From: Curtobacterium sp. MCLR17_032
GTDB taxonomy: Bacteria > Actinomycetota > Actinomycetes > Actinomycetales > Microbacteriaceae
Direction of reading: 5' to 3'
DNA: 64,000 nucleotides
Assembly: GCF_003234795.2 (NCBI RefSeq)
Contig: NZ_CP126268.1
Coordinates: 496,001-560,000 of the forward strand
A program made the position numbers and the translations under genes. Positions 1-8,691 of this stretch are shown here, piece by piece. The first letter of the stretch is position 1, and each line of letters starts with the position of its first letter. The notes beneath the pieces are model-generated. The model searched no databases and was not told the DNA's origin. It saw only the letters and a program-made list of their open reading frames with translations.

Positions 1-1019
1 GTGTCACCGACGAGGACATCGCCGCCGTGATCGCGCAGTGGACCGGCATCCCCGTCGGCCGGCTGCTGCAGGGCGAGACCGAGAAGCTCCTGCACCTCGA
101 GAGCGAACTGGGCCGCCGGATCATCGGGCAGCGCACCGCCGTCGCCGCCGTCTCGGAAGCCGTCCGACGCACCCGCGCCGGCATCTCCGACCCGGACCGG
201 CCGACCGGCTCGTTCCTGTTCCTCGGACCCACCGGCGTCGGCAAGACCGAGTTGGCGAAGGCGCTCGCCGAGTTCCTGTTCGACGACGAGAAGGCCCTCG
301 TCCGCATCGACATGAGCGAGTACGGCGAGAAGCACTCCGTCGCGCGGCTGATCGGCGCCCCGCCGGGCTACGTCGGGTACGAGGCCGGCGGGCAGCTCAC
401 CGAGTCCGTCCGCCGTCGGCCGTACTCGGTGATCCTGCTCGACGAGATCGAGAAGGCCCACCCGGAGGTGTTCGACGTCCTGCTGCAGGTCCTGGACGAC
501 GGGCGGCTGACGGACGGTCAGGGTCGGACGGTCGACTTCCGGAACACGATCCTGGTCCTCACCTCGAACCTCGGCTCCCAGTTCCTCACCGACCCGGCCC
601 TGACGCCCGAGCAGCGCGAGAGCGGTGTCCGCGAGCTCGTCCAGCAGGCGTTCCGGCCGGAGTTCCTCAACCGACTCGACGACATGGTCGTGTTCCAGGC
701 GCTCAGCCCGGAGGACCTCGGCCAGATCGTGTCCCTGTACGTCGACCGTCTGGCGCGGCGGCTGTCCGGGCGCCGGCTCGACCTCGCGGTCACGCCCGAC
801 GCCCGTGCCTGGCTCGCCGAGCGCGGGTACGACCCGGCGTACGGGGCCAGGCCGCTCCGCCGGCTCATGCAGCGGCAGATCGACGACCAGCTCGCCCGGG
901 CCATCCTGGCCGGGGACGTGCGCGACGGCGACACGGTGCGCGTCGACGTCGCGGGTGACGGGCAGGCGTTGACGGTCGAGCCGTTCGCGCTGGCCGAAGG
1001 CGAGCTCGTCGAGGAGTAG
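1..1019 (+). CDS. clpB: ClpB-type AAA+ disaggregase, C-terminal part (5' truncated by window edge)
   Basis: The reading frame is already open at base 3 and runs into a conserved segment ending in the motif QWTGIPV, so the true start lies upstream of the window and the GTG at 27 is not the start. Visible are the second AAA+ module: Walker [10 protein letters not shown] (bases 225-251), the pore segment [10 protein letters not shown], Walker [12 protein letters not shown], sensor LTSNLGS and the D2-small motif [11 protein letters not shown]. ClpB proteins solubilise aggregated cytosolic proteins with DnaK. The IGF/IGL-type ClpP-docking loop expected in ClpC/ClpA is not present after the sensor-1 strand, which favours ClpB over ClpC. 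The N-terminal half is not visible, so a ClpC-like paralogue is not fully excluded. Confidence 0.85.
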   Translation, partial: VTDEDIAAVIAQWTGIPVGRLLQGETEKLLHLESELGRRIIGQRTAVAAVSEAVRRTRAGISDPDRPTGSFLFLGPTGVGKTELAKALAEFLFDDEKALVRIDMSEYGEKHSVARLIGAPPGYVGYEAGGQLTESVRRRPYSVILLDEIEKAHPEVFDVLLQVLDDGRLTDGQGRTVDFRNTILVLTSNLGSQFLTDPALTPEQRESGVRELVQQAFRPEFLNRLDDMVVFQALSPEDLGQIVSLYVDRLARRLSGRRLDLAVTPDARAWLAERGYDPAYGARPLRRLMQRQIDDQLARAILAGDVRDGDTVRVDVAGDGQALTVEPFALAEGELVEE

Positions 1020-1037
1020 GCGCGGTCGGGCGTCGGA

Positions 1038-1083
1038 CGGGAGGCCCGTGGCCGGTTCCTGGGGGCCGGCCACGGGCCTCCCG
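1038..1083. terminator. Palindromic terminator, GACGGGAGGC family
   Basis: Perfect 18-bp arms (1038-1055 and 1066-1083) separated by 10 nt, 18 bases after the clpB stop and ending 15 bases before the DUF2231 ATG. No T-run follows. It belongs to a family of inverted GACGGGAGGC words found at many gene ends in this window. Confidence 0.75.
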
Positions 1084-1098
1084 GCTAGCGTCGGCGAC

Positions 1099-1653
1099 AT
1101 GCCCGAGATCAAGGCCCTGCGCCGCGTGACCGAAGCCATCGAGCACGCGAGCGTGCTCGATGCAGCCGTCGACTTCGACCGGAAGGTCGTCACCGCGTTC
1201 GCCCGCCCGCGGGCCGTGCGGCAGCTCCTGCACGGGGTGCCGTTCGGGCACCCGATCCACCCGCTGATGGTGCAGGTGCCGCTCGGTGCCTGGATCTCGG
1301 CCGCCGTCCTGGACCTGATCGGCGGGAAGGGCAACCGGAAGGCCGCGACGACCCTGATCGGCGTCGGTGTCGCCTCGGCCGGCAGTGCGAGCGTCGCCGG
1401 GTACGTCGACTGGTCGGAGCTGGACCGCGAACAGCTCCGGACCGGGTGGGTGCACCAGGCCGTGAACTGGGTCGGCATCAGCCTGTACGGGCTGTCCTGG
1501 CTGCAGCGGAAGCGCGGCAACCAGGCGTCGGGGAAGCTGCTGGCCTTCGCCGGACTCGGCGTCGTGAGCGTCGGCGGGTACCTCGGCGGACACCTGGCGT
1601 ACCGGCAGCGTGCCGGGGTCAGTGACGCTGGCGAGGTGCCGTTCGACAAGTGA
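1099..1653 (+). CDS. DUF2231 family membrane protein
   Basis: 184-aa predicted membrane protein of the DUF2231 family. The hallmark GHPIHPLMVQVPLGAW is followed by about four hydrophobic segments. The family has no settled biochemical role. A longer frame opens at GTG 1048, but that GTG lies inside the terminator hairpin. ATG 1099 gives the natural N-terminus MPEIKALRRV, although no strong ribosome binding site precedes it. It stands alone between clpB and the two-component system, on the same strand. Confidence 0.75.
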   Translation: MPEIKALRRVTEAIEHASVLDAAVDFDRKVVTAFARPRAVRQLLHGVPFGHPIHPLMVQVPLGAWISAAVLDLIGGKGNRKAATTLIGVGVASAGSASVAGYVDWSELDREQLRTGWVHQAVNWVGISLYGLSWLQRKRGNQASGKLLAFAGLGVVSVGGYLGGHLAYRQRAGVSDAGEVPFDK

Positions 1654-1709
1654 TCGACCGCGCCTGACCCTCTCAGCCGATCCACCGGTACATCACATGC
1701 AATAGGAGC

Positions 1710-2363
1710 ATGCGCGTACTCGTGGTGGACGATGAACCCGCCCTCGCTGACCTCGTGGTCCGAGGGCTCCAACGGCAGGAGATGGCCGTCGACGTCGCGT
1801 ACCGGGGCGATTCGGCCGACGAACTGCTCAGCGTCAACGACTACGACGTCGTGGTGCTCGACCGGGACCTGCCCGGACTGCACGGGGACGAGGTCGCCCG
1901 GCGTCTCGCGGCCCGGGGGTCCCTGACCCGCATCCTGCTGCTGACCGCGGCGACCTCGTTGACCGACCGGGTGAACGGACTCGAACTCGGTGCGGACGAC
2001 TACCTGACGAAGCCCTTCGAGTACCCCGAGCTGGTCGCCCGGGTGCGGGCACTCGGCCGGCGGGCGGTCGCCCCGGTCGCTCCGGTCCTCGGGCATGACG
2101 GTCTGGTCGTGGACACGAACCGGCGGATGGCGACCCGGGACGGCAAGCCGCTCGACCTGACCGCGAAGGAACTCGGGGTCCTCGAGGTGCTGCTCCGCGC
2201 GGACGGCCGGGTGGTCTCCGCCGAGGAACTGCTCGAGAAGGTCTGGGACATGAACGTCGACCCGTTCACGACCGCGGTCCGGGTGACGATGTCGAAGCTC
2301 CGTCGGAAGCTCGGCGCACCCGACCCGATCCGGACGGTGCCCGGGCAGGGGTACGCCCTGTGA
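1710..2363 (+). CDS. OmpR/PhoB-family response regulator
   Basis: 217-aa DNA-binding response regulator. The receiver domain covers about residues 1-115, with the acidic pair DD at 7-8, the phosphoacceptor Asp51 in VVVLDRDLPG and the conserved Lys in LTKPF. A winged-helix DNA-binding domain fills about 125-217. An AGGAG precedes the ATG. The stop overlaps the histidine kinase start (GTGA), so the two are translationally coupled. The efflux cassette starting at 3588 is the obvious candidate regulon because it lies directly downstream on the same strand (inference). Confidence 0.9.
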   Translation: MRVLVVDDEPALADLVVRGLQRQEMAVDVAYRGDSADELLSVNDYDVVVLDRDLPGLHGDEVARRLAARGSLTRILLLTAATSLTDRVNGLELGADDYLTKPFEYPELVARVRALGRRAVAPVAPVLGHDGLVVDTNRRMATRDGKPLDLTAKELGVLEVLLRADGRVVSAEELLEKVWDMNVDPFTTAVRVTMSKLRRKLGAPDPIRTVPGQGYAL

Positions 2364-3523
2364 GCCGAGTCTGGAGCCTCCGGACCCGGACGGCCCTGGC
2401 CTTCGCGGTGACGTCGATGGCGCTGACGGCGGCGGCGATCGTGTTCGTGACGTTGGGCTCCCAGCACGCGATCGCAGAGGTCGTGGTGGCGGATGCCGCG
2501 GGCGGTGTCGCGATCTCACCGGATGCCTCGGGTGGCCCCCGTCGGGCGACCGGGCCAGCACCCGACGGTGCCGCCGCACCCGGTGGGATCGCGATCGTCT
2601 CCCGCGTCGCCGCACTGCAGTGGCAGTGGTCGGCACTGGGCATCGCCGGCGCCGGGGTCGTCGCCGGGCTGACCGGGTGGCTGCTCAGCCGTCGGATGCT
2701 CGCGCCGCTCGACCGGATCGCCGGAACGGCCGAACGGATCTCGGCGTCGACACTGCACGAACGGATCGACCTGCGCGGTCCGGACGACGAGCTCCGTCGG
2801 CTGTCGCGGACCATCGACGGACTGCTCGACCGGCTCGAGACGGCCTTCGCCAGCCAACGACGCTTCGTGGCGCAGGCGTCGCACGAACTGCGCACCCCGA
2901 TCGCCGTCCAGCGTGCGGCGATCCAGATCGGGCTGCACGACGACGCCGACGCGGTGGACGTGGCCCGGGCGCGGGCGGAACTGCTCGAGCAGAACCGGCG
3001 GACCGAGCACCTGGTCGAGTCGTTGCTCGTCCTGGCCGAGGCGGAGCGCGGGCTCGACGGACGGACGGCGGACGTCGACCTCGGCGTCCTGGCCGGTGCG
3101 GTCGTCGACGAGGCCCAGGCGGCGGCACGCGAGGCGGGCGTCCGGCTGCACTGCAAGGTATTCGGTGCCGGTGCCGGTGCCGGTGCCCGTGCGGTCCGGT
3201 GCGAGCCCGTGCTCACCCGGCAACTCGTCCACAACCTGGTGGACAACGCGATCGAGTACAACGTCCCGGGCGGTCACGTCGACGTCGAGGTCGACGGCAC
3301 GGTGCTCCGGGTCCGCAACACCGGGCCGGAGCTCGACGACGCGCTCGTCCCGAACCTGACCGAGCCGTTCCGACGCGCGAGCGCTGCTGCCGGTGGACGG
3401 CGGCACAGCGGGCTCGGCCTGTCCATCGTCGAGGCCGTCGCGCAGGCCCACGGCTGGCGGGTGTCCTTGACGGCTCGACCGGGCGGCGGACTCGTCGCCG
3501 AGGTGGACGTCTCGCCGAGGTGA
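2360..3523 (+). CDS. Sensor histidine kinase (HAMP/HisKA/HATPase)
   Basis: 387-aa membrane sensor kinase. One membrane helix lies near residues 12-33 and another near 91-110, enclosing a short extracytoplasmic loop of about 55 residues. A HAMP segment follows, then the HisKA H-box SHELRTP with phosphoacceptor His175, the N-box NLVDNAIEYN near 295 and the G-box GLGLSIVEAVAQAHG. The small sensor loop resembles kinases that sense cell-envelope stress or their partner transporter. A short GGTGCC microsatellite near 3165-3190 encodes a Gly-Ala run between H-box and N-box, probably length-variable. The GTG start overlaps the regulator stop. Confidence 0.9.
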   Translation: MSRVWSLRTRTALAFAVTSMALTAAAIVFVTLGSQHAIAEVVVADAAGGVAISPDASGGPRRATGPAPDGAAAPGGIAIVSRVAALQWQWSALGIAGAGVVAGLTGWLLSRRMLAPLDRIAGTAERISASTLHERIDLRGPDDELRRLSRTIDGLLDRLETAFASQRRFVAQASHELRTPIAVQRAAIQIGLHDDADAVDVARARAELLEQNRRTEHLVESLLVLAEAERGLDGRTADVDLGVLAGAVVDEAQAAAREAGVRLHCKVFGAGAGAGARAVRCEPVLTRQLVHNLVDNAIEYNVPGGHVDVEVDGTVLRVRNTGPELDDALVPNLTEPFRRASAAAGGRRHSGLGLSIVEAVAQAHGWRVSLTARPGGGLVAEVDVSPR

Positions 3524-3587
3524 ACGTTTCGCCGATGTGACCTGCGCGGTACGCCCGGCGAAACACGGTGTCCGGTGTCCTGGATGC

Positions 3588-4118
3588 ATGCACACCACGA
3601 CACGCACACGAACCAGCGCGAGGACCCGGCTGCTCCTCGCGACCGTCTCCGGAGCCGTGCTCCTGGCCGGACTGACCGCCTGCTCGGGCGGGACGCCGCC
3701 GAACGGTGACGGGGCAACCGCAGCGGACGGTCCGGGCATCGGCGCACAGTGGGGCTCCTGCATGCGCGCCGCGGGCTTCGACGTGCAGGACCCCAGCGAC
3801 GACCAGGTCCGGTCGGGCACCGCCCTGGCCCCGGAGACCGGCGACCGCGAGGCCTTCGCGACGGCGGCGTCGACGTGCTCCGCTGACCTCGGCGTCGAGC
3901 AGGTGGACTCCGCCGAGAAGGACAGGTGGACACGGGAGTACGCCCGCGTCGCGTCCTGCATCCGCGACGAGTACCCCGACTACCCGGAGCAACAGCCCGG
4001 CGGCCTGTCGTTCAACCCGGAGGACTACCCGCGGGCGCTGGAGGACGGGTTCCAGGAGCGCGCCGACGAGTGCCTGGCGGAGTTCTCGCCCGACACGAAG
4101 TCCCAGCCGGTCGGCTGA
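3588..4118 (+). CDS. Putative lipoprotein A of the efflux cassette
   Basis: 176-aa secreted lipoprotein candidate. The N-terminal signal ends in the lipobox LTAC (hydrophobic run LLLATVSGAVLLAG). The mature part carries GSCMRAAGFD, a later Cys, and CIRDEYPDYP. The next protein (4157-4660) has the same GSCMR..G[FY]D / C / CIRD / DYP skeleton, so the two are paralogues. ATG 3588 is chosen over the upstream GTG 3537 because it places a basic n-region directly before the hydrophobic core. A role as substrate-binding or sensing partner of the MacB-like transporter is inferred from position only. Confidence 0.75.
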   Translation: MHTTTRTRTSARTRLLLATVSGAVLLAGLTACSGGTPPNGDGATAADGPGIGAQWGSCMRAAGFDVQDPSDDQVRSGTALAPETGDREAFATAASTCSADLGVEQVDSAEKDRWTREYARVASCIRDEYPDYPEQQPGGLSFNPEDYPRALEDGFQERADECLAEFSPDTKSQPVG

Positions 4119-4156
4119 CCGCCGCCCGCCACGACCATCACGACCACGAGGAACAC

Positions 4157-4660
4157 ATGATGACCAGACGACCCACCCTGATCGCCGTCACCGCGGCGGT
4201 GCTGCTCCTGCCGGGGCTGCTGACCGCTTGCTCGTCCGGCTCCGACGACTCCACGACGACCGGCGCGGCGCCGACCCCGGTCAGCGAGCGTGCCGGCGAG
4301 GTCGGCTCGTGCATGCGGGACAAGGGGTACGACTTCGACGACTCTGCGCTGACCGGCGGCGACTTCACACTCGCTGCCCCGGAGGGTGTCGATCCCCAGC
4401 AGTACGCCCAGGACCTCGGTACGTGCAGCGGCAACCCGGACACCGGCGGCGTCGACGTCGGCGACGTGCCGCCGGGGCCCGAGGACCTGGCGTTCGCGAA
4501 GTGCATCCGGGACAACGGCTTCGACGACTACCCGGACGGCGCAGAGGCGCGGCGTGACTACCACCCGCGTGACGAGTCCGCCTTCTCCCAGGTCGAGACC
4601 ACGTGCGTCACGACGGCCTACGGCGACCAGTCGGAGCCCCAGAAGGCGGGTCCGCGGTGA
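4157..4660 (+). CDS. Putative lipoprotein B of the efflux cassette
   Basis: 167-aa lipoprotein candidate: MMTRRPTLIAV, a hydrophobic stretch, then lipobox LTAC. The mature chain has GSCMRDKGYD, CIRDNGFDDYP and a final Cys in TTCVTT, paralogous to the preceding lipoprotein. The double ATG at 4157/4160 leaves a one-residue ambiguity. A CACGAGGAACAC stretch supplies a moderate ribosome binding site. The stop overlaps the adaptor GTG (4657), so it is translated as part of the transporter operon. No enzymatic motif is seen. Confidence 0.75.
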   Translation: MMTRRPTLIAVTAAVLLLPGLLTACSSGSDDSTTTGAAPTPVSERAGEVGSCMRDKGYDFDDSALTGGDFTLAAPEGVDPQQYAQDLGTCSGNPDTGGVDVGDVPPGPEDLAFAKCIRDNGFDDYPDGAEARRDYHPRDESAFSQVETTCVTTAYGDQSEPQKAGPR

Positions 4661-5730
4661 ACCGGCGCCGCACCACCCGGATCACGGTCACGGCCGCGTG
4701 CCTGGTCGCCGTCCTCGGCGCCGGAGCCGCGACCTGGGCGCTCCTCGACCCGCCGACCTCGAGCCAGGCGGCCGAGACGGACACGAGCACGGACGCGGGA
4801 ACGTCGACCGGTACGGTCACGAAGGGCGACCTCGTGGCGTCGAAGACCATCGCCGGCACGCTCGGGTACGGGGCCCCGGTCGCCCTGCCCGGCGCGGCCT
4901 CCGGCACGCTCACCTGGTTGCCGAAGCCCGGGCAGGTCATCCATCGTGACGACCCGCTGTACGCCGTCGACGAGCGACCGGTCCGGGCGATGCACGGCAG
5001 CACTCCGCTCTGGCGCCCACTCGCCGTCGGGACGACGGGCGCCGACGTCCAGCAGCTCAACGAGAACCTGGCCGCGCTCGGCTACGACGTGGCGCAGGAC
5101 GGCGTCTTCGGGCGCCGGACGCTGGCCGCCGTCCGGCAGTGGCAGCGGGACCGAGGGCTGCCCGTCACCGGCCGGATCACGGCGGACCAGATCGCCTTCG
5201 TGGACGGGGACGTCCGGGTGGCCGCGGTCACCGGGCAGCTCGGGCAGCCGGCCGAGGGGGAGACCGAGGTGCTGCAGACGACGAGCACGAAACGTGTCGT
5301 CACCGCCACCGTGCCGCAGCGCGACGCCGAACAGGTCGCCGTCGGCACCGAGGTCCAGGTCGTCGTGAACGGCGCCGGGGGTCCGATGCCGGGCGAGGTC
5401 GTCGACGCCGTGCCGACCGAGTCCGACGACGGTGCCCAGGACGTGGCCGTCACGGTGGCGTTCGACGCCGGGGACCGGAAGCTGCCGTCCGCGGCCTCGG
5501 CCCAGGTCACCGCTCGGAGCGAGACCGCGCACGACGTGCTCTCGGTGCCGGTGTCCGCGCTCGTGGTCGACGGGGGCGACACCGGGTCCGCCCCGCAGTA
5601 CGCGGTCGACGTGCTCCGGCCCTCCGGTGAGCCCCACCGGGTGCGCGTCGAGGTCGGCCTGGTCGCCGACGGTCGCGCCCAGGTCACCGGCGACGTCCAC
5701 GAGGGCGACGAGGTCGTGGTGCCCTCGTGA
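4657..5730 (+). CDS. Efflux adaptor (MFP-like) with peptidoglycan-binding domain
   Basis: 357-aa membrane-anchored adaptor. An N-terminal signal-anchor helix (about residues 8-28) is followed by a short barrel-like segment, then a PG_binding_1 domain (GTTGADVQQLNENLAALGY to GLPVTGRITADQI, about 125-185), then the C-terminal beta-barrel region of membrane-fusion-type adaptors. In actinobacteria such adaptors sit outside the membrane beside MacB-like ABC pumps. The GTG start at 4657 overlaps the previous stop; upstream in-frame codons fall inside lipoprotein B. Its own stop overlaps the ATPase start (5727). Confidence 0.8.
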   Translation: MNRRRTTRITVTAACLVAVLGAGAATWALLDPPTSSQAAETDTSTDAGTSTGTVTKGDLVASKTIAGTLGYGAPVALPGAASGTLTWLPKPGQVIHRDDPLYAVDERPVRAMHGSTPLWRPLAVGTTGADVQQLNENLAALGYDVAQDGVFGRRTLAAVRQWQRDRGLPVTGRITADQIAFVDGDVRVAAVTGQLGQPAEGETEVLQTTSTKRVVTATVPQRDAEQVAVGTEVQVVVNGAGGPMPGEVVDAVPTESDDGAQDVAVTVAFDAGDRKLPSAASAQVTARSETAHDVLSVPVSALVVDGGDTGSAPQYAVDVLRPSGEPHRVRVEVGLVADGRAQVTGDVHEGDEVVVPS

Positions 5731-6494
5731 GCGTCGCAGCCGTCCTCACCCCGGACGACCGGGTGCAGCCGGTGGGCGACGTGGTGCTGTCCCTCGACGA
5801 CGTGTCCCGGAGCTACGGGGACGTCCAGGCGCTCCGCGGGGTCTCGCTCGAGGTCCGTCGCGGGGAACTCGTCGCCGTCGTCGGGCCCTCCGGCTCGGGG
5901 AAGTCCACGATGCTGAACATCGTCGGCACCCTCGACCGCCCGAGTTCCGGCACGATCGCGATCACCGGCCAGGACGTCGGCACGATGCGCGACGACGACC
6001 TCTCCGCCCTGCGCGCCGAGCACATCGGGTTCGTCTTCCAGCACTTCCACCTGCAGGCGGGAGCCACCGCGTGGGAGAACGTCGCGGACGGCCTGCTCTA
6101 CTCGGGTGTCCCGCGTCGGGAACGGCACGACCGAGCCGTCACCGCCCTGGGCCGGGTCGGGCTGGGGCACCGGGTCGACCACCGCCCCGGGCAGCTCTCC
6201 GGCGGTGAGAAGCAGCGCGTCGCCATCGCCCGTGCCCTGGTCGGGGAGCCGACCGTGCTGTTGGCCGACGAGCCGACCGGCGCGCTCGACACCGCGTCCG
6301 GTGCGGCGATCGTCGCCCTGCTCCGCGAACTCAACGCCACCGGGACGACGGTGCTCGTCATCACGCACGACCTGGACCTCGCGGCCTCCCTGCCGCGGCG
6401 GGTCCGGATGCGCGACGGGCAGCTCGAGAGCGACAGCGCGGACCGTGCCAGCGTCCGCGGCGGCGGCGGCGCACCGACCGGAGTCGGCCGGTGA
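5727..6494 (+). CDS. MacB-like ABC transporter ATP-binding protein
   Basis: 255-aa ATPase with a complete set of motifs: Walker A GPSGSGKST (53-61), signature LSGGEKQRVAIARAL, Walker B VLLADEPTGALD and switch His in VITHD. It resembles LolD/MacB ATPases that power extrusion of lipoproteins, peptides or antibiotics with an FtsX-type permease. It is coupled at both ends by GTGA overlaps with the adaptor and the permease, so all three are made together. The substrate cannot be read from the sequence. Confidence 0.9.
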   Translation: MSVAAVLTPDDRVQPVGDVVLSLDDVSRSYGDVQALRGVSLEVRRGELVAVVGPSGSGKSTMLNIVGTLDRPSSGTIAITGQDVGTMRDDDLSALRAEHIGFVFQHFHLQAGATAWENVADGLLYSGVPRRERHDRAVTALGRVGLGHRVDHRPGQLSGGEKQRVAIARALVGEPTVLLADEPTGALDTASGAAIVALLRELNATGTTVLVITHDLDLAASLPRRVRMRDGQLESDSADRASVRGGGGAPTGVGR

Positions 6495-7678
6495 GCGCGC
6501 GGCGCACCCTCGGCCCGGGTGACCTGCTCCGGCTCGGCGTCTTCGGCCTCCGCACCCGGCCGACCCGCGTGGTCCTGTCGGCCCTCGGCATCGCGATCGG
6601 CATCGCGGCGATGATCGCGGTCGTCGGCATCTCGTCCTCGAGCAAGGCCGCCCTCGACCGGGTCCTCGACACCCTGGGCACCAACGTCCTGACGGCGACC
6701 CAGGCGCAGGGCTTCACCGAGGTCCCACCCCTGCCGGAGACGGCGGTCGCCTCGGTCCTCCGGCAGGACCCGGTGCTCGACGCGGCCGGGGTCGGCGCGG
6801 TCACCGACGGCCGGGTCTACCGCAACCCGTTCATCCCCGCCGCGGAGTCGAAGGGCATCGGCATGCTCGCCGCCTGGGGGGACGTGCCCGAGGTGCTCGG
6901 CGGGTCGGTCGCCTCCGGCCGCTGGCTCGACCCGGCAGCAGATGCACCTGCCCAGGTCGTGCTCGGGTCCGCGGCGGCACGCAACCTCGGCATCGAGCGG
7001 GTCGACGCGAGCACCCGGGTGTGGACGGGGGACCGGTGGGTGCAGGTGGTCGGGGTGCTCGAGCCGTTCGGCCTGGCCGCCGACCTGGACAACCAGGTGT
7101 TCGTCCCTCGCGGGTTCGCGGCAGCGCTCGGCTTCGACGGGCACCCGACCGCCGTCTACACCCGGGTCGACCCGGACGACGTGGCACACGCCCGCGAGGT
7201 CCTGGCCGACGCGATCAGCCCCGGCACACCACAGGACGTCGGCGTCACGCGTCCGTCGGACGCCCTGGCCGCCAAGAACGCCACGGACGACTCGTTCACC
7301 GGCCTGCTCGTCGGGATCGGCGGGGTCGCCTTGCTCGTCGGCGGCATCGGCGTCGCGAACACGATGGTCATCACGGTGCTGGAACGCCGGGCCGAGGTCG
7401 GTGTCCGACGGGCGCTCGGTGCGCGGCGGGCCGACGTCCGCAACCAGTTCCTGGTCGAGTCGCTGCTGCTGTCCTTCCTGGGCGGGGTCGCCGGGGTGGT
7501 GATCGGCCTGGGCGTGACCGTCGCGTTCGCGCTCAGCCAGGGCTGGCCGGTGGCGACTCCGCTCTGGGCGGTCGCGGGTGGCCTCGCCGCCACCGTCGTG
7601 ATCGGTGGGGTCTCCGGCCTCTACCCGGCCAGCCGGGCGGCGAAGATCCCCCCGACGAGCGCGCTGGCCGCGGTGTGA
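6491..7678 (+). CDS. MacB/FtsX-type ABC transporter permease
   Basis: 395-aa permease. One membrane helix lies near residues 22-45, followed by a large extracytoplasmic MacB core domain (about 50-260), then three C-terminal helices (about 270-385) that include GIGGVALLVGGIGVANTMVI and the conserved segment ERRAEVGVRRALGARR. This topology matches mechanotransmission ABC proteins such as MacB and LolCE. It closes the operon that begins with the two-component system or the lipoproteins. The last codons and the stop are part of a 25-bp unit repeated three times. Confidence 0.88.
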   Translation: MSARRTLGPGDLLRLGVFGLRTRPTRVVLSALGIAIGIAAMIAVVGISSSSKAALDRVLDTLGTNVLTATQAQGFTEVPPLPETAVASVLRQDPVLDAAGVGAVTDGRVYRNPFIPAAESKGIGMLAAWGDVPEVLGGSVASGRWLDPAADAPAQVVLGSAAARNLGIERVDASTRVWTGDRWVQVVGVLEPFGLAADLDNQVFVPRGFAAALGFDGHPTAVYTRVDPDDVAHAREVLADAISPGTPQDVGVTRPSDALAAKNATDDSFTGLLVGIGGVALLVGGIGVANTMVITVLERRAEVGVRRALGARRADVRNQFLVESLLLSFLGGVAGVVIGLGVTVAFALSQGWPVATPLWAVAGGLAATVVIGGVSGLYPASRAAKIPPTSALAAV

Positions 7679-7730
7679 CGCGAGCGCGCTGGCCGCGGTG
7701 TGACGCCAGCGCGCTCGCCGCTGTGTGAAC
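7656..7730. repeat. 25-bp tandem repeat containing the permease stop codon, 3 copies
   Basis: Units at 7656-7680 and 7681-7705 are identical; 7706-7730 is a diverged third copy. Each holds the GGTGTGA that ends the permease gene, so the 3' end of the coding sequence including its stop has been duplicated downstream. Confidence 0.85.
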
Positions 7731-7733
7731 GCG

Positions 7734-7786
7734 CGGACGGGAGGCCCGCAGCCGGTCCGCCGGACCGGCTGCGGGCCTCCCGTCCG
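7734..7786. terminator. 53-nt perfect palindrome, GACGGGAGGC family terminator
   Basis: Arms 7734-7759 and 7761-7786 are exact reverse complements (26 bp, one central base). It lies 4 nt after the stop-codon repeat and ends the efflux operon. It is the longest stem of this family in the window. Confidence 0.85.
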
Positions 7787-7843
7787 GCCCTTGCGCGCCG
7801 GCGCGCACCTGGGATCGTGTTGGTTCGAGCGCGGAACAGTTGC

Positions 7844-7888
7844 GTTCGTGTGGGGTTCGGACGTACAGTTCTCGAAACCCACGCGAAC
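7844..7888 (+). promoter_or_regulatory. Candidate operator of the fructose operon
   Basis: Inverted repeat GTTCGTGTGGG (7844-7854) and CCCACGCGAAC (7878-7888) match at 10 of 11 positions with a 23-nt spacer. It sits directly upstream of the AAGGAG and start of the DeoR-type regulator. Autorepression by that regulator is the simplest reading (inference). Confidence 0.4.
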
Positions 7889-7902
7889 GAAGGAGTTCGG
7901 GC

Positions 7903-8691
7903 ATGTACGCAACCGAGCGGCACGAGGCCATCGCCGCCGCCCTGCAGTCCGCCGGGCGCGTCTCCGTCGCCGACCTGGCCGACCACTTCGACGTCACGAC
8001 CGAGACCATCCGTCGTGACCTCGGCGCCCTCGAGACCGCCGGCCTGCTGCGCCGGGTGCACGGCGGAGCGGTCCCCGCCGAGCGCTCCAGCCTGGTCGAG
8101 CTCACCGTCGCCGAGCGCGAGGGCCAGCACGGCTCCGAGAAGACCGCGATCGCCCGGGCCGCCATGCGCCTGGTGCCGCCGACCTTCACCGGATCGATCG
8201 CCATCGACGCCGGCACCACCAGCGGCGCCGTCGCCACCGAGCTCGCCCGCTGGGAACCGGCCACCGCGGGTGCCACGATCACCGTCATCACGAACTCGGT
8301 GCCGATCGCAGCCACCCTGCAGCACAGCGAGCACGTCGAACTGCACCTGCTCGGCGGCCGGGTCCGCGGGGTCACGAGCGCCGCTGTCGGCACCGCGACC
8401 GTCGACCAGATCGGCGCCCTCCGCCCCGACGTCGCCTTCATCGGCACGAACGGCCTGTCCGCCGGCTTCGGGCTGAGCACCCCGGACGAGTACGAAGCCG
8501 CCGTCAAGGCCGCGTACGTCCTGGCCGCGCGTCGCAGCGTGGTGCTCGCCGACGCCGCGAAGCACGGGGTCGAGGCCCTGATGCGCTTCGCCCGCCTCGA
8601 CGAGATCGACACCCTCGTGACCGACCAGGTGCCGCCGGCCGACCTCGGCGGAGCACTCGCCGACGCCGACGTCGAGGTGATCGTCGCATGA
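7903..8691 (+). CDS. fruR: DeoR-family transcriptional regulator of the fru operon
   Basis: 262-aa DeoR-type repressor. The N-terminal helix-turn-helix carries the family signature VADLADHFDVTTETIRRDLGAL, and the C-terminal DeoRC sugar-phosphate sensor domain includes IDAGTTSGA and TNSVPIA. ATG 7903 is fixed by an AAGGAG eight bases upstream; the longer frame from 7840 is not preceded by a site. The stop overlaps the kinase ATG (ATGA). In actinobacteria this gene order (DeoR, fruK, fruA) is typical for fructose uptake, with fructose 1-phosphate the usual inducer (family knowledge). Confidence 0.88.
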   Translation: MYATERHEAIAAALQSAGRVSVADLADHFDVTTETIRRDLGALETAGLLRRVHGGAVPAERSSLVELTVAEREGQHGSEKTAIARAAMRLVPPTFTGSIAIDAGTTSGAVATELARWEPATAGATITVITNSVPIAATLQHSEHVELHLLGGRVRGVTSAAVGTATVDQIGALRPDVAFIGTNGLSAGFGLSTPDEYEAAVKAAYVLAARRSVVLADAAKHGVEALMRFARLDEIDTLVTDQVPPADLGGALADADVEVIVA

